From the NCBI GenBank assembly GCA_964633815.1, contig CAZWHW010000020.1, positions 1 to 32,382 of the forward strand: DNA of 32,382 bases, read 5' to 3'. The position numbers and the translations under genes are program-made. This stretch comes from CALKZN01 sp964633815. Lineage in GTDB: Bacteria > Pseudomonadota > Gammaproteobacteria > Arenicellales > Arenicellaceae. Within the stretch, counting starts at the first letter, position 1; every line of letters starts with the position of its first letter. The notes under the pieces were generated by a model. It was not told the DNA's origin, did not search any database, and saw only the letters and a list, made by a program, of their open reading frames with translations. This document shows, piece after piece, positions 8,597 through 16,107 of the stretch.

Positions 8597-8624
8597 TTGA
8601 ACTTTTCCTTTTAGTTCTTATATT
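8597..8624 (+). promoter_or_regulatory. Candidate sigma70 promoter for the cation channel gene
   Basis: TTGAAC (8597-8602) and TATATT (8619-8624) are separated by 16 bases, giving a start site near 8631 and a leader of about 25 bases. A second, perfect TATAAT (8645-8650) lies only four bases before the ATG and has no -35. If used, it would give a leaderless transcript. Confidence 0.45.
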
Positions 8625-8654
8625 TTACTCGAAAATTATTAGTCTATAATCCCG

Positions 8655-9461
8655 ATGCACCAACATATACAATTGTTTGCCAAATCTAAACTGTTTAGTC
8701 ATGGCATTATCGGCGTGATTCTTTTCACTGCCTTGCTCATCGCTTTAGAATCATTTCCTCAACTCATAAATAACACTATGCAGTCGCGTTTTGATTTGCT
8801 GCATGAAATCATTTTATGGATCTTTATTACAGAGGCAGTAATAAAGCTAATCGCAGCTTGGCCTAAACCACAAGACTATTTCAAAGATTCTTGGAATGTT
8901 TTTGATTTCTCTTTAATTGTATTATCACTACTGCCATTTACTGGGCAATTTGCCTTGATTGGTCGTTTATTACGCCTGTTTCGAGTATTGCGTTTGGTGG
9001 CCGCATTACCAGAATTACGTCTGATTGTGGAAACATTGCTACGCTCAATTCCTTCGATGCTCAATGTCATTATTTTGATGAGCATTATTTTCTTTATCTA
9101 TGGCGTGGCGGGCTATCATCTGTTTCATGAACATGACCCAACTCATTGGCGTGATTTAGGCTATGCAATTTTGACCTTGTTTAGAATAGTCACCTTAGAA
9201 GATTGGACTGATGTTATGTACAAAGCGATGGAGCTATCCCCTTTTTATGGCTTTTATTTTGTTAGCTTTGTTGTGTTTGGCACCTTCATTGTGATCAACT
9301 TGTTTATGGCAGTAGTGATTAATAATCTTGACCAAGCCAAAATAGAGCAACTAAGTAAACTAGAAAACCCAAATGTGCATGAGGAATTAATGCAAACATT
9401 AAATAGTACTCGCGAAAAACTCGAACAATTAGAGGCTCAGCTACAACATATAAAAAAATAA
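8655..9461 (+). CDS. Voltage-gated cation channel of the bacterial Nav/Cav (ion transport) family
   Basis: 268 residues with the full six-helix plan of a NaChBac-like homotetrameric channel: S1 about 17-33, S2 48-68, S3 80-97, S4 101-130, S5 134-157, pore loop 168-189, S6 199-224. S4 carries arginines at every third position (R104, R107, R110, R113), the voltage-sensor signature. The selectivity filter is TLEDWTD (180-186), where sodium channels have TLESW followed by an uncharged residue. The two extra acidic residues D183 and D186 suggest divalent permeation (inference from published NaChBac filter mutants). After S6, residues 226-268 form a polar, heptad-like tail (STREKLEQLEAQLQHIKK), the expected tetramerising coiled coil. 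No Shine-Dalgarno is visible before the ATG. The gene stands alone between dusA (divergent) and an ATP-grasp gene. Confidence 0.9.
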   Translation: MHQHIQLFAKSKLFSHGIIGVILFTALLIALESFPQLINNTMQSRFDLLHEIILWIFITEAVIKLIAAWPKPQDYFKDSWNVFDFSLIVLSLLPFTGQFALIGRLLRLFRVLRLVAALPELRLIVETLLRSIPSMLNVIILMSIIFFIYGVAGYHLFHEHDPTHWRDLGYAILTLFRIVTLEDWTDVMYKAMELSPFYGFYFVSFVVFGTFIVINLFMAVVINNLDQAKIEQLSKLENPNVHEELMQTLNSTREKLEQLEAQLQHIKK

Positions 9462-9599
9462 GTTCCTAACAACTAAAACCATTGAATATGACAAAATCGC
9501 ATAATTAATGTTAAGTTGTGAAATTAACTACATAATAATTGCATGAGTTTTCACATTACAATGGTCTTAATTATATGCACAAAATATTTCACCTAGTAC

Positions 9600-10778
9600 A
9601 TGTACAAAAAGAATTACCCAATACCTGAAACAGCTCAACCTGTTCAAAAAAGCTCACCGCAGATAGCAACGTTTATCAACGATAGTGTTGCTAAGCCTGC
9701 TATCAACGATAGTATTGATGCACTCGCTGTGAAAGAACCTAGCTCTCGTGCCCTGAGATTTTTCAAAGCTCATGAATTTTGGCACCCACGCGTTTTTGAG
9801 ATTCCATATTATTTTTACCTCGCTTGGCAATGCGCGAAAAACCGTATTGGCGTGAAATCAATCGCCAAAGCAAATTATAATTTGTATCATGGTGAAATAG
9901 GCTTAGGCTCAAAATTTGAGACTCAACTAGCCTTCAATCAAGATTTTTTCCTACCAACGGTCTTGATTGAAAATACTTCATCTATTGCTGAAAAAAAATC
10001 TCAGATCATTAGTTTTATCGAAGAACATAACTACCCGGTGATCCTCAAGTCTGATGTGGGCTGTGTTGGCAAAGGCATTGTCAAAATCGACAATGAAACA
10101 GAATTAGATGAAAAGCTACCGATCCTAATTGGCAACTATATTCTACAAAAATTCACCCATTACAAATATGAATGCGGTATTTTTTACATTCGACAAGGTG
10201 GAGTGCCAAAAATAACTGGCATTAATGAAAAACACTTCCCAACGGTGACTGGAAATGGCATTAATTCCATTATGGAGCTTGCCGAGCAGCATATTCGCTT
10301 CACACATCATTGGCATTCTTTTTTGCAAAAAATAGACACCAACCGTGTTCCAGCTGAAGGCGAACAAGTAGTGTTATCATTTATTGGCTCACACACCTTG
10401 GGCTGCAAATTCACAGATGATACACATTTGCTAAACCCAGTACTTGAACTAGCCATTTTTGATGTGTTCGCTGACCAACCAGGCTTTAACTTTGGCCGTG
10501 TCGATGTAAAAGCTGAAAGTCAAGAAGCCTTATTAAAAGGCGAATTTATTGTGATCGAAGTCAATGGTGTAGCTTCATTGCCAACGCATATGTTCGATCC
10601 AAAGCTTTCAGTATTTCAAGCGTATAAAATCTTTTTCAAGCACGCGAGATATCTAGCTAAAATTGGTCGCGAACATCGTCATCGCGACATGGAATTAATG
10701 TCTATTTGGAATGTAATTAAAAAAGCTACGTCGAATCTGGCCATGCTCAACAAGGTGCATCGCAGGTTAAAAGAATAA
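9600..10778 (+). CDS. ATP-grasp domain protein of unknown substrate
   Basis: 392 residues; I do not recognise a specific enzyme. Residues about 105-325 read as an ATP-grasp fold: YPVILKSDVGCVGKGI (K150 and a glycine-rich loop for phosphate), YILQKF (adenine pocket strand), GRVDVKAE (D302) and IVIEVNGVASLPTH (E320 and N322, Mg-binding, like the EIN motif of D-Ala-D-Ala ligase). A carboxylate-amine or similar ligase reaction is inferred. The N-terminal 50 residues are poorly conserved-looking and contain the peptide repeat INDSV/INDSI. Residues 52-100 are rich in aromatic residues and may be an accessory domain. The C-terminal tail is basic. The ATG has no visible Shine-Dalgarno. It ends 21 bases from convergent folE2, which gives no functional clue. 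Confidence 0.7.
   Translation: MYKKNYPIPETAQPVQKSSPQIATFINDSVAKPAINDSIDALAVKEPSSRALRFFKAHEFWHPRVFEIPYYFYLAWQCAKNRIGVKSIAKANYNLYHGEIGLGSKFETQLAFNQDFFLPTVLIENTSSIAEKKSQIISFIEEHNYPVILKSDVGCVGKGIVKIDNETELDEKLPILIGNYILQKFTHYKYECGIFYIRQGGVPKITGINEKHFPTVTGNGINSIMELAEQHIRFTHHWHSFLQKIDTNRVPAEGEQVVLSFIGSHTLGCKFTDDTHLLNPVLELAIFDVFADQPGFNFGRVDVKAESQEALLKGEFIVIEVNGVASLPTHMFDPKLSVFQAYKIFFKHARYLAKIGREHRHRDMELMSIWNVIKKATSNLAMLNKVHRRLKE
9674..9713 (+). repeat. 13-base direct repeat in the ATP-grasp gene
   Basis: TATCAACGATAGT occurs at 9674-9686 and again at 9701-9713, in frame, encoding the duplicated INDS peptide of the ATP-grasp protein. The spacing of 27 bases keeps the frame, so loss of one copy would delete nine residues without a frameshift. 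Confidence 0.8.
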
Positions 10779-10799
10779 AACTTCTAATGACTAAAAGAC

Positions 10800-11711
10800 T
10801 TAGCTAGAAGCCAAAGACCTTTCTTCGATAACCACAGCATTATGCGCATGTAAGCTTTCTTGGTGTTCAACTTTAAACCAATACGCCTTAACAGAATTGA
10901 GACTCTCTAAATAGTTTTTGATTCTTCTAGCAGCATCTTCACAAAACATCAAATTAGTCGCATTCAGTCTGGCAAATTCTTGTTCATCCGCACGTTTTAC
11001 TGCGGTTTGAACTGGTGTGCCAATAACTTGTTCTAATGCAACTATTAAATCATCCAATAGCGGCCATTTATCGTTGCCAATAGACAGTTTAAGATAAGCA
11101 TAGGACCGCTGACTATGTGGTGTCGCAATTGAACCTGCAGATGATTGCAGCCATTCCATTAAACTCTTTTTATCAACCGTTGCATCTGGAAAAACTTCGT
11201 CTATGGCTTCAGCTTGTAATTGTCTCGCCAATGACGCTGAACAAGGACAAGTGCTTGAATATGGAATCGTCATTTCCAAATCAAAATGAAAACCAGACTT
11301 GCGTTTTTCTGCGTTGATTTTGACTGGATAGGCTTGATAGCCAATTTCACCACTAAGCAGTGCAGGTTTTTTCAGCGACATATCAAACTCTAAAGTAATT
11401 TTAGCCTGAGAACTGATGCCTGACTGTGACAAAATAATCTCTTCGAGGAGTTTCTCGATGTTTTGTTGATTGCATTCAATATCAGCTAATTGATTGACCA
11501 CTCCATGCAAGCGAGACATATGAATACCTTTGGCTGAGACTGAATCCAAACTACAGAAAACATCAACTTTAGCAATAAGGTTTAATGACTTCTGGCTCAA
11601 AAAACCTGTCTTGATAGGAACCGCAATCTTTTCCATGCCTACCCATTGTAATGGCAAAGAAATTTCCGGTCTTAAATCCGATGTCACATCGGGTAATTGT
11701 TGAGATGGCAT
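10800..11711 (-). CDS. folE2: GTP cyclohydrolase FolE2 (type IB)
   Basis: 303 residues. Converts GTP to 7,8-dihydroneopterin triphosphate, the first step of folate (and queuosine-type) synthesis. Recognised by KGIHMSRLHG (61-70), the catalytic-cysteine block YSSTCPCSASLARQ (C155/C157), TPHSQRSYAYLKL and the C-terminal FCEDAARRIKNYL. These belong to the prokaryotic type IB enzyme, not to the zinc-dependent FolE. Many bacteria that carry both switch to FolE2 when zinc is scarce under Zur control; whether a FolE exists here is not visible. The start ATG at 11711 has only a weak upstream AAGAAAA. The gene is divergent from the MscS-like channel, with a palindrome in the shared upstream region. 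Confidence 0.95.
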   Translation of the reverse strand: MPSQQLPDVTSDLRPEISLPLQWVGMEKIAVPIKTGFLSQKSLNLIAKVDVFCSLDSVSAKGIHMSRLHGVVNQLADIECNQQNIEKLLEEIILSQSGISSQAKITLEFDMSLKKPALLSGEIGYQAYPVKINAEKRKSGFHFDLEMTIPYSSTCPCSASLARQLQAEAIDEVFPDATVDKKSLMEWLQSSAGSIATPHSQRSYAYLKLSIGNDKWPLLDDLIVALEQVIGTPVQTAVKRADEQEFARLNATNLMFCEDAARRIKNYLESLNSVKAYWFKVEHQESLHAHNAVVIEERSLASS

Positions 11712-11765
11712 AATTTTCTTAAGAAATAAATGAGAATTTAAAAGCTGAATAATAAAGCCGACGAA

Positions 11766-11780
11766 TGATATAACATATCA
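11766..11780. promoter_or_regulatory. Palindromic operator-like site upstream of folE2
   Basis: TGATATAACATATCA is a perfect 6+6 inverted repeat with a 3-base centre, 55 bases upstream of folE2 and overlapping a possible minus-strand -35 (TTGATA). Its A/T-rich palindrome with a central AACAT is loosely reminiscent of gammaproteobacterial Zur boxes, but it does not contain the full consensus. Assignment to Zur is a guess based on the gene downstream. Confidence 0.3.
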
Positions 11781-11884
11781 AAAACACTGACTAGCATTTT
11801 ACTAGTTTTAAATGTTAATCAAAGCTGAGCAACTCATTCCTTGAATCAAACTAACGAACATTCGAACATTTGCCCGACTCAGGT

Positions 11885-11890
11885 TAGAAT
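11885..11890 (+). promoter_or_regulatory. Possible -10 element for the MscS-like gene
   Basis: TAGAAT at 11885-11890 has TCGAAC 17 bases upstream (11862-11867), a half-match to a -35. An 8-base tandem duplication (CGAACATT twice) spans the -35 area. The element lies 35 bases before the ATG. Confidence 0.35.
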
Positions 11891-11925
11891 AGTAACTGTT
11901 TAAAAAGGAAATAATAATAAGAAGT

Positions 11926-13011
11926 ATGAATTCTTTGATCAGCTTTTTCTCGGAGCACCTTGGACAACCTCTGAACCAATTCAGTGTGCTTGTCATCATC
12001 ACCAGTGCTGTGTTGGCGATTGCAGCCAAACCTATTATTGCTTGGCTCAGCTATGGCCGCCAAGAAGAGGATAGTAGTCGTATGCGTATTCGTCTTATGC
12101 GCATTTTAAATGTATTAATTATTGTCGCTGTTTTAGTTAAAACATTTTTTTTAGCGAGTTTTGACTCAACATGGCCCGAAAAAATCATTCAAGTATTAAT
12201 CATTATCTATTTCGGCATTCTTAGCACTCAAATTGCTCACTTCTTTCTACTCAAACGATTTGGCAAATCTCGGCAAATTGGCGAACAAACGAGCATTGCT
12301 GACACTTATTCCAGCCGAGCGTTAAGCATCTTTAGCGGCACATTTATTGCCATTATTGTTGCTATTGGCATATTAAAAATTGTCGGACTTGACTCATGGC
12401 TGCAAGCAGGTGGGGTTTTTGGCATTATTGGAATTTTCCTCGCCATGACTCAATCTTCATGGGCTCCAGATATTATTGGTGGTTTAATTATCCTCAATAG
12501 CAGACGCTGTGAAGAAGGCGATATCATTCAATTTCATGACAACGGCAGCCCAATCATTGCCCAAATTTTCAAAACGAAATTTTTCCATACAGAGCTGCTT
12601 GAACTAGCCAACAATCATCGTTTGATGGTGCGCAATGACATGATGCGCCATGTTGTTCTGCATAATTTATCGCGATTTGCCTCGGCTCGAGGATTACGCG
12701 AATGCTTAATTTTCAATATTGGTTATGAACATTCCGAAGCCGACGTAACAGCAATGTTCGAACGCGCTTTTGAGAAATTTTACAATGACCATGATTTACT
12801 GGAAGAACAATTTGATCCAGAAATTCGTGTGCTTGACACTGGTGACTATGCAGTGAAATGGGGAGTGTTTTATTACACCAAGAGCATTAAAAATATTCTA
12901 GTTATCCGGCAAAAAGTTCGTAGTCAAATTTTAAGCGAATCTATTAAAAGTAACATTTCCTTGGCAACACCCGTTTTACAGGATATTTCAGGCTCGTTGA
13001 ATAAACAATAA
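11926..13011 (+). CDS. MscS-family mechanosensitive ion channel
   Basis: 361 residues. Predicted membrane helices at about 18-42, 58-77, 86-106 and 133-153, then the pore-lining helix (about 158-192, GGVFGIIGIFLAMTQSSWAP followed by DIIGGLIIL). The MscS beta domain follows, opening with RRCEEGDIIQ (the family 'RPF..GD.I' turn) and NHRLMVRNDMM (equivalent of the 'PN' strand), and then a cytoplasmic alpha/beta domain. Family members open under membrane tension and release solutes on osmotic downshock. The pore helix is less rich in Gly/Ala than E. coli MscS, so gating and conductance may differ. The start has AAGAAG very close and AAGGAA about 17 bases away. Convergent with sufE. Confidence 0.85.
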   Translation: MNSLISFFSEHLGQPLNQFSVLVIITSAVLAIAAKPIIAWLSYGRQEEDSSRMRIRLMRILNVLIIVAVLVKTFFLASFDSTWPEKIIQVLIIIYFGILSTQIAHFFLLKRFGKSRQIGEQTSIADTYSSRALSIFSGTFIAIIVAIGILKIVGLDSWLQAGGVFGIIGIFLAMTQSSWAPDIIGGLIILNSRRCEEGDIIQFHDNGSPIIAQIFKTKFFHTELLELANNHRLMVRNDMMRHVVLHNLSRFASARGLRECLIFNIGYEHSEADVTAMFERAFEKFYNDHDLLEEQFDPEIRVLDTGDYAVKWGVFYYTKSIKNILVIRQKVRSQILSESIKSNISLATPVLQDISGSLNKQ

Positions 13012-13114
13012 ACTCAATTGTAGAACATTCGTGTTTAGATAAACTTTGCAAAAAATAAAAGATTTTAACTTTACGTTAAATTAAGCGATTTTTAGCAGCT
13101 TAAATTGAAATTAT

Positions 13115-13141
13115 GTAACTCTTGTTTTTATATAGAGTTAC
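13115..13141. terminator. Hairpin between convergent MscS-like gene and sufE
   Basis: GTAACTCT (13115-13122) and AGAGTTAC (13134-13141) form an 8-base stem with an 11-base loop, ending three bases from the sufE stop. There is no T-run on either side, so it is a poor intrinsic terminator. It may instead protect the 3' ends of the two convergent transcripts. Confidence 0.4.
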
Positions 13142-13144
13142 CTA

Positions 13145-13555
13145 TCAACTAAACTCTCCTGCTTTTTGATAAATAGCTCTAAGCATGGCATGCAAACCAT
13201 TGCTACGCGTCGGACTCAAATGGTCAGTAAAGCCAATGTCTTTAATAAAATCTGGTTTGGCGTTGAGTATATCTTGAGGCTTGCGGTCACCATATACCTT
13301 CAAAACAATTGTTACCAAACCTTTGACAATTGCTGCGTCACTGGTGCCATCAATATGTAATTGATCACCTTGCATTTGCATATTCAGCCACACTTGAGAT
13401 TGACAGCCTTTAATGCGATTTTCCTCAGTTTTCCATTCGTCAGGAAATTCGGGCAATTCCTTACCTAGATCAATAACATATTCGTAACGACCCATCCAAT
13501 CGTCAAAAATAGAAAACTCTTCAACAAGCTCTTGTTGTATAGATTCGATACTCAT
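13145..13555 (-). CDS. sufE: Cysteine desulfurase-activating sulfur acceptor SufE
   Basis: 136 residues with the ATG chosen at 13555 (MSIESIQQEL), preceded by GGAAA at suitable spacing. A longer frame up to 13624 exists but would overlap cysS and adds nothing conserved. SufE accepts persulfide sulfur from the cysteine desulfurase SufS and passes it to the Fe-S scaffold. C51 in RIKGCQSQVWL is the acceptor cysteine at the same number as in E. coli SufE. SDAAIVKGL and PTRSNGLHAMLRAIYQKA also match. CsdE is the close alternative. Its partner desulfurase is not in the window. The gene starts 25 bases after cysS on the same strand, so the two are probably cotranscribed, a grouping around cysteine use. 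Confidence 0.9.
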   Translation of the reverse strand: MSIESIQQELVEEFSIFDDWMGRYEYVIDLGKELPEFPDEWKTEENRIKGCQSQVWLNMQMQGDQLHIDGTSDAAIVKGLVTIVLKVYGDRKPQDILNAKPDFIKDIGFTDHLSPTRSNGLHAMLRAIYQKAGEFS

Positions 13556-13580
13556 TTTATAAATTTCCAGCGCTGGTGGC

Positions 13581-14951
13581 TTAAGATATTTTCTTCCAGC
13601 GCACACCTTCTGCACTATCTTCAATCACAATATTTTTGTCTGCCAGAATATCTCGAATTTCATCCGCCCTTACCCAATCTTTATTTGCTCTAGCGACAAT
13701 TCTTTCTTGAACCAAGACGTCAATTTCAGCGCTATCATCTTCGTTAACATCGCCTGCAAACCATGTTTCAGCGCTGCTTTGTAGAATGCCTAGCATGTCA
13801 CCACAAAGATGCAGCACATGCTTTATTTTCGCTTTTTCTGTATCGCTTTTAGAAACATTCGCCTGTTTGACTAACGCGAACATTTCCGCCAAAGCTTTTG
13901 GTGTGTTGAGATCATCTTCCAATGCTTCAATAAACGCCACTGGCATTTCAGCGGTCGGATCAGCTTCAATTTCTTCCATATCACGCAAAGCGTTATACAT
14001 TCGATCCAATTCATTTTTTGCTTGTTGCAAGGCTGCATCATTCCAATCAAGCGGGGCACGATAGTGCGTCCTCAAAAGGACAAATCGAATAGCTTCACCC
14101 GGCGCTTCTTTTAAAAGATCACGCACTAACAAGACGTTACCAATGGATTTGGACATTTTTTCCGCATCCACATTAACAAATCCATTATGCATCCAGTAAT
14201 TTACATACGTCTCACCACCATGAGCACAGGTGCTTTGCGCAATTTCATTTTCATGATGCGGGAACACAAGATCATGTCCGCCACCATGAATATCAATAGT
14301 TTTACCTAGGTGTCTAGCTGACATTGCTGAGCACTCAATATGCCAACCTGGGCGACCTCGCCCCCAAGGACTGTCCCAACCTGGCTGAGCATCAGTAGAG
14401 GGTTTCCAAAGAACAAAATCACCGGCATCACGCTTATATGGCGCGATATCAACTCTAGCACCCGCCAATAATTCTTCAGGGTCACGGCCTGATAAAGAAC
14501 CATAGTCTGCAAAAGATTTAACCGAGAACAAGACATGACCTTCTGCTTCATAGGCATGTTCACCATCAATCAAGCTTTGAATCATCTCAACAATGGCATC
14601 TAGATTATCCGTTACTTTAGGCTCATGACTTGGTGCTTGCACAGACAATGCTGCCAAGTCTTCATGATATGCTTGCGTAAATTTTTCAGTGATAACTGAT
14701 ATCTCAACACCTTGATCAGCCGCAGCCTCGTTTATTTTGTCATCAATATCAGTGATGTTCCGTACATAAGTCACTTGCGAATAACGCCGCCTTAATACAC
14801 GCACTAAAATATCAAAGGCCACTGCTGGTCTTGCATTGCCAATGTGGGCATAACTATAGACAGTTGGACCACAAACATAGAGCGTTATATTATTTTCATC
14901 AATCGGTTTGAATTCTTCACGTTGACGACTATGCGTGTTATAAATTTTCAC
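13581..14951 (-). CDS. cysS: Cysteinyl-tRNA synthetase
   Basis: 456 residues, a class I aminoacyl-tRNA synthetase charging tRNA-Cys. HIGH-type motif HIGN at 36-39 within YVCGPTVYSYAHIGNARP, and KMSKS at 265-269. Zinc ligands that select cysteine are C27, C207 (HIECSAM), H232 and E236 (PHHENE), offset by one or two from E. coli CysS. The C-terminal DALR/anticodon helices end in IVIEDSAEGVRWKK, the usual terminus. The start is GTG at 14951 with AGG about 7 bases upstream. There is no ATG nearby, and the conserved MKIYNT(H/L) opening begins exactly here. Lies 71 bases downstream of the acidic envelope-protein gene and 25 bases before sufE. Confidence 0.97.
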   Translation of the reverse strand: MKIYNTHSRQREEFKPIDENNITLYVCGPTVYSYAHIGNARPAVAFDILVRVLRRRYSQVTYVRNITDIDDKINEAAADQGVEISVITEKFTQAYHEDLAALSVQAPSHEPKVTDNLDAIVEMIQSLIDGEHAYEAEGHVLFSVKSFADYGSLSGRDPEELLAGARVDIAPYKRDAGDFVLWKPSTDAQPGWDSPWGRGRPGWHIECSAMSARHLGKTIDIHGGGHDLVFPHHENEIAQSTCAHGGETYVNYWMHNGFVNVDAEKMSKSIGNVLLVRDLLKEAPGEAIRFVLLRTHYRAPLDWNDAALQQAKNELDRMYNALRDMEEIEADPTAEMPVAFIEALEDDLNTPKALAEMFALVKQANVSKSDTEKAKIKHVLHLCGDMLGILQSSAETWFAGDVNEDDSAEIDVLVQERIVARANKDWVRADEIRDILADKNIVIEDSAEGVRWKKIS

Positions 14952-15022
14952 TTTGAACCTATGTGGTCTTTCTAAACTCTATATAAATATTAATCACTCT
15001 ATCTGTAAAAAATCAGGAGTAC

Positions 15023-16027
15023 TTAAAAAGCATATCGCCAAGCCAATTTAGCCGCATATTCTTCAGTACTTTGATTTATTTTTTGCATCAGAAACCGCAG
15101 GCGCTGATTTTGTCCAAGACTGAAACTATAAGCAAGCTCAAATTGAGCATTTTGATCAGAAAAAATAGCATCATAGCTTTCAAGCGCATTACTATTCAGT
15201 GAAAATGAATCACTATTTTCTTCAACATCGCCAGTAGAATAACGTGCTGTAAACGCCAAACGATCATGTTTTGCGAGCAAGTTTGTAGATGACAAACCTA
15301 AACTTAACCATTGTGAGTCATCTAATTGACCCGAACTTTGTGAGAAATATCGAGTGCCTGCATCCGCACTAAAGTTCAAACTTGAACTCAATGATTTCTG
15401 ATAACGAAGATTAAGAAATGAATATGGTTTATCAAATCCAGTAAATGATTGATATGTGCCATATTGAAAACTAAAACTAGGCTGCGCAGCTTGTTCAAGG
15501 AAACTTGATTGATTACTAATTTCTATTAATTCAGTGCCAATGCCCGACACTTGGTCTGAGAGAAAAGTCTTTTGAATTTTTGGTTCTTTCTTTTTCGAAC
15601 TGTTAGTAACAAGCAACACAACAGCTCCTACAGCCACTAAAGCGACAATCGCGCCACCGGCTCCACCACCGCCTCCACCACCGCCTTCAGGTTCAGGTTC
15701 AGGTTCAGGTTCAGGCGCTGGCTCTGGATCTGGAGTCTCTTCAGGAACAGTATCTTCAATCAAATCTACTACAGTGCTTGAATCATCTGCGATAGTATCA
15801 TCAGCCTCAGTCATAGTGTCATCTGTTGCTGTAGTGGTGTCATCATCAGCATCCATACCACCATCTGTCATAGTGCTTCCATCCATAGTCATTTGCGCAT
15901 AAGATACAGCTGAATTTAATGACACAAAACTAATAGAAACTGCTAACACTAACAGCTTGGTTATGCTTTTTTTCTTTCTAAAAAAAACAGTATCAGCAAA
16001 TATTGATCTAACAACTTGATAGTTCAT
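15023..16027 (-). CDS. Unrecognised exported protein: acidic stretch, Pro-Glu repeat, Gly run, hydrophobic helix, beta-rich C-terminus
   Basis: 334 residues; family not recognised. In order: a long basic N-region and hydrophobic core with likely cleavage VSYA|QM after residue 44; an Asp/Thr/Met-rich acidic stretch (46-97); a Pro-Glu repeat (98-114); a glycine run (115-125, broken by one Ala); a 16-residue hydrophobic segment (126-141) followed by NSSKKK; then about 185 residues with alternating hydrophobic/polar strands ending in aromatic phenylalanine (LAWRYAF), as in outer-membrane barrel proteins. The strands are few, so a small barrel or oligomeric barrel is possible. AAGG seven bases before ATG at 16027 supports this start and hence the extended signal peptide. 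Divergent from the amidotransferase gene. An outer-envelope protein is inferred, with no known function. Confidence 0.6.
   Translation of the reverse strand: MNYQVVRSIFADTVFFRKKKSITKLLVLAVSISFVSLNSAVSYAQMTMDGSTMTDGGMDADDDTTTATDDTMTEADDTIADDSSTVVDLIEDTVPEETPDPEPAPEPEPEPEPEGGGGGGGGAGGAIVALVAVGAVVLLVTNSSKKKEPKIQKTFLSDQVSGIGTELIEISNQSSFLEQAAQPSFSFQYGTYQSFTGFDKPYSFLNLRYQKSLSSSLNFSADAGTRYFSQSSGQLDDSQWLSLGLSSTNLLAKHDRLAFTARYSTGDVEENSDSFSLNSNALESYDAIFSDQNAQFELAYSFSLGQNQRLRFLMQKINQSTEEYAAKLAWRYAF
15686..15715 (-). repeat. Hexanucleotide tandem repeat encoding Glu-Pro
   Basis: Five perfect copies of TTCAGG on the plus strand (CCTGAA on the coding strand) encode the Pro-Glu stretch of the envelope protein and abut a GGN-repeat coding the Gly run. 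The 6-base unit preserves frame, so slippage would change linker length without switching the gene off. Confidence 0.85.
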
Positions 16028-16107
16028 GATTTAACCTTTTTTCTAAATACATTATTATTAGATGATAATTTAACAGTTAACAAAGTAATTGACAGCTTTT
16101 TTTAATC

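Noticed and set aside
10779..10799. CTTCTA/TAGAAG pairing in the folE2/ATP-grasp convergent junction as terminator
   Set aside because: The stem is six weak pairs with an 18-base loop and no T-run.
13556..13624. N-terminal extension of SufE up to an ATG at 13624
   Set aside because: It overlaps the cysS coding end and adds 23 residues without family counterpart. The ATG at 13555 has a ribosome site and aligns with E. coli SufE, including C51.
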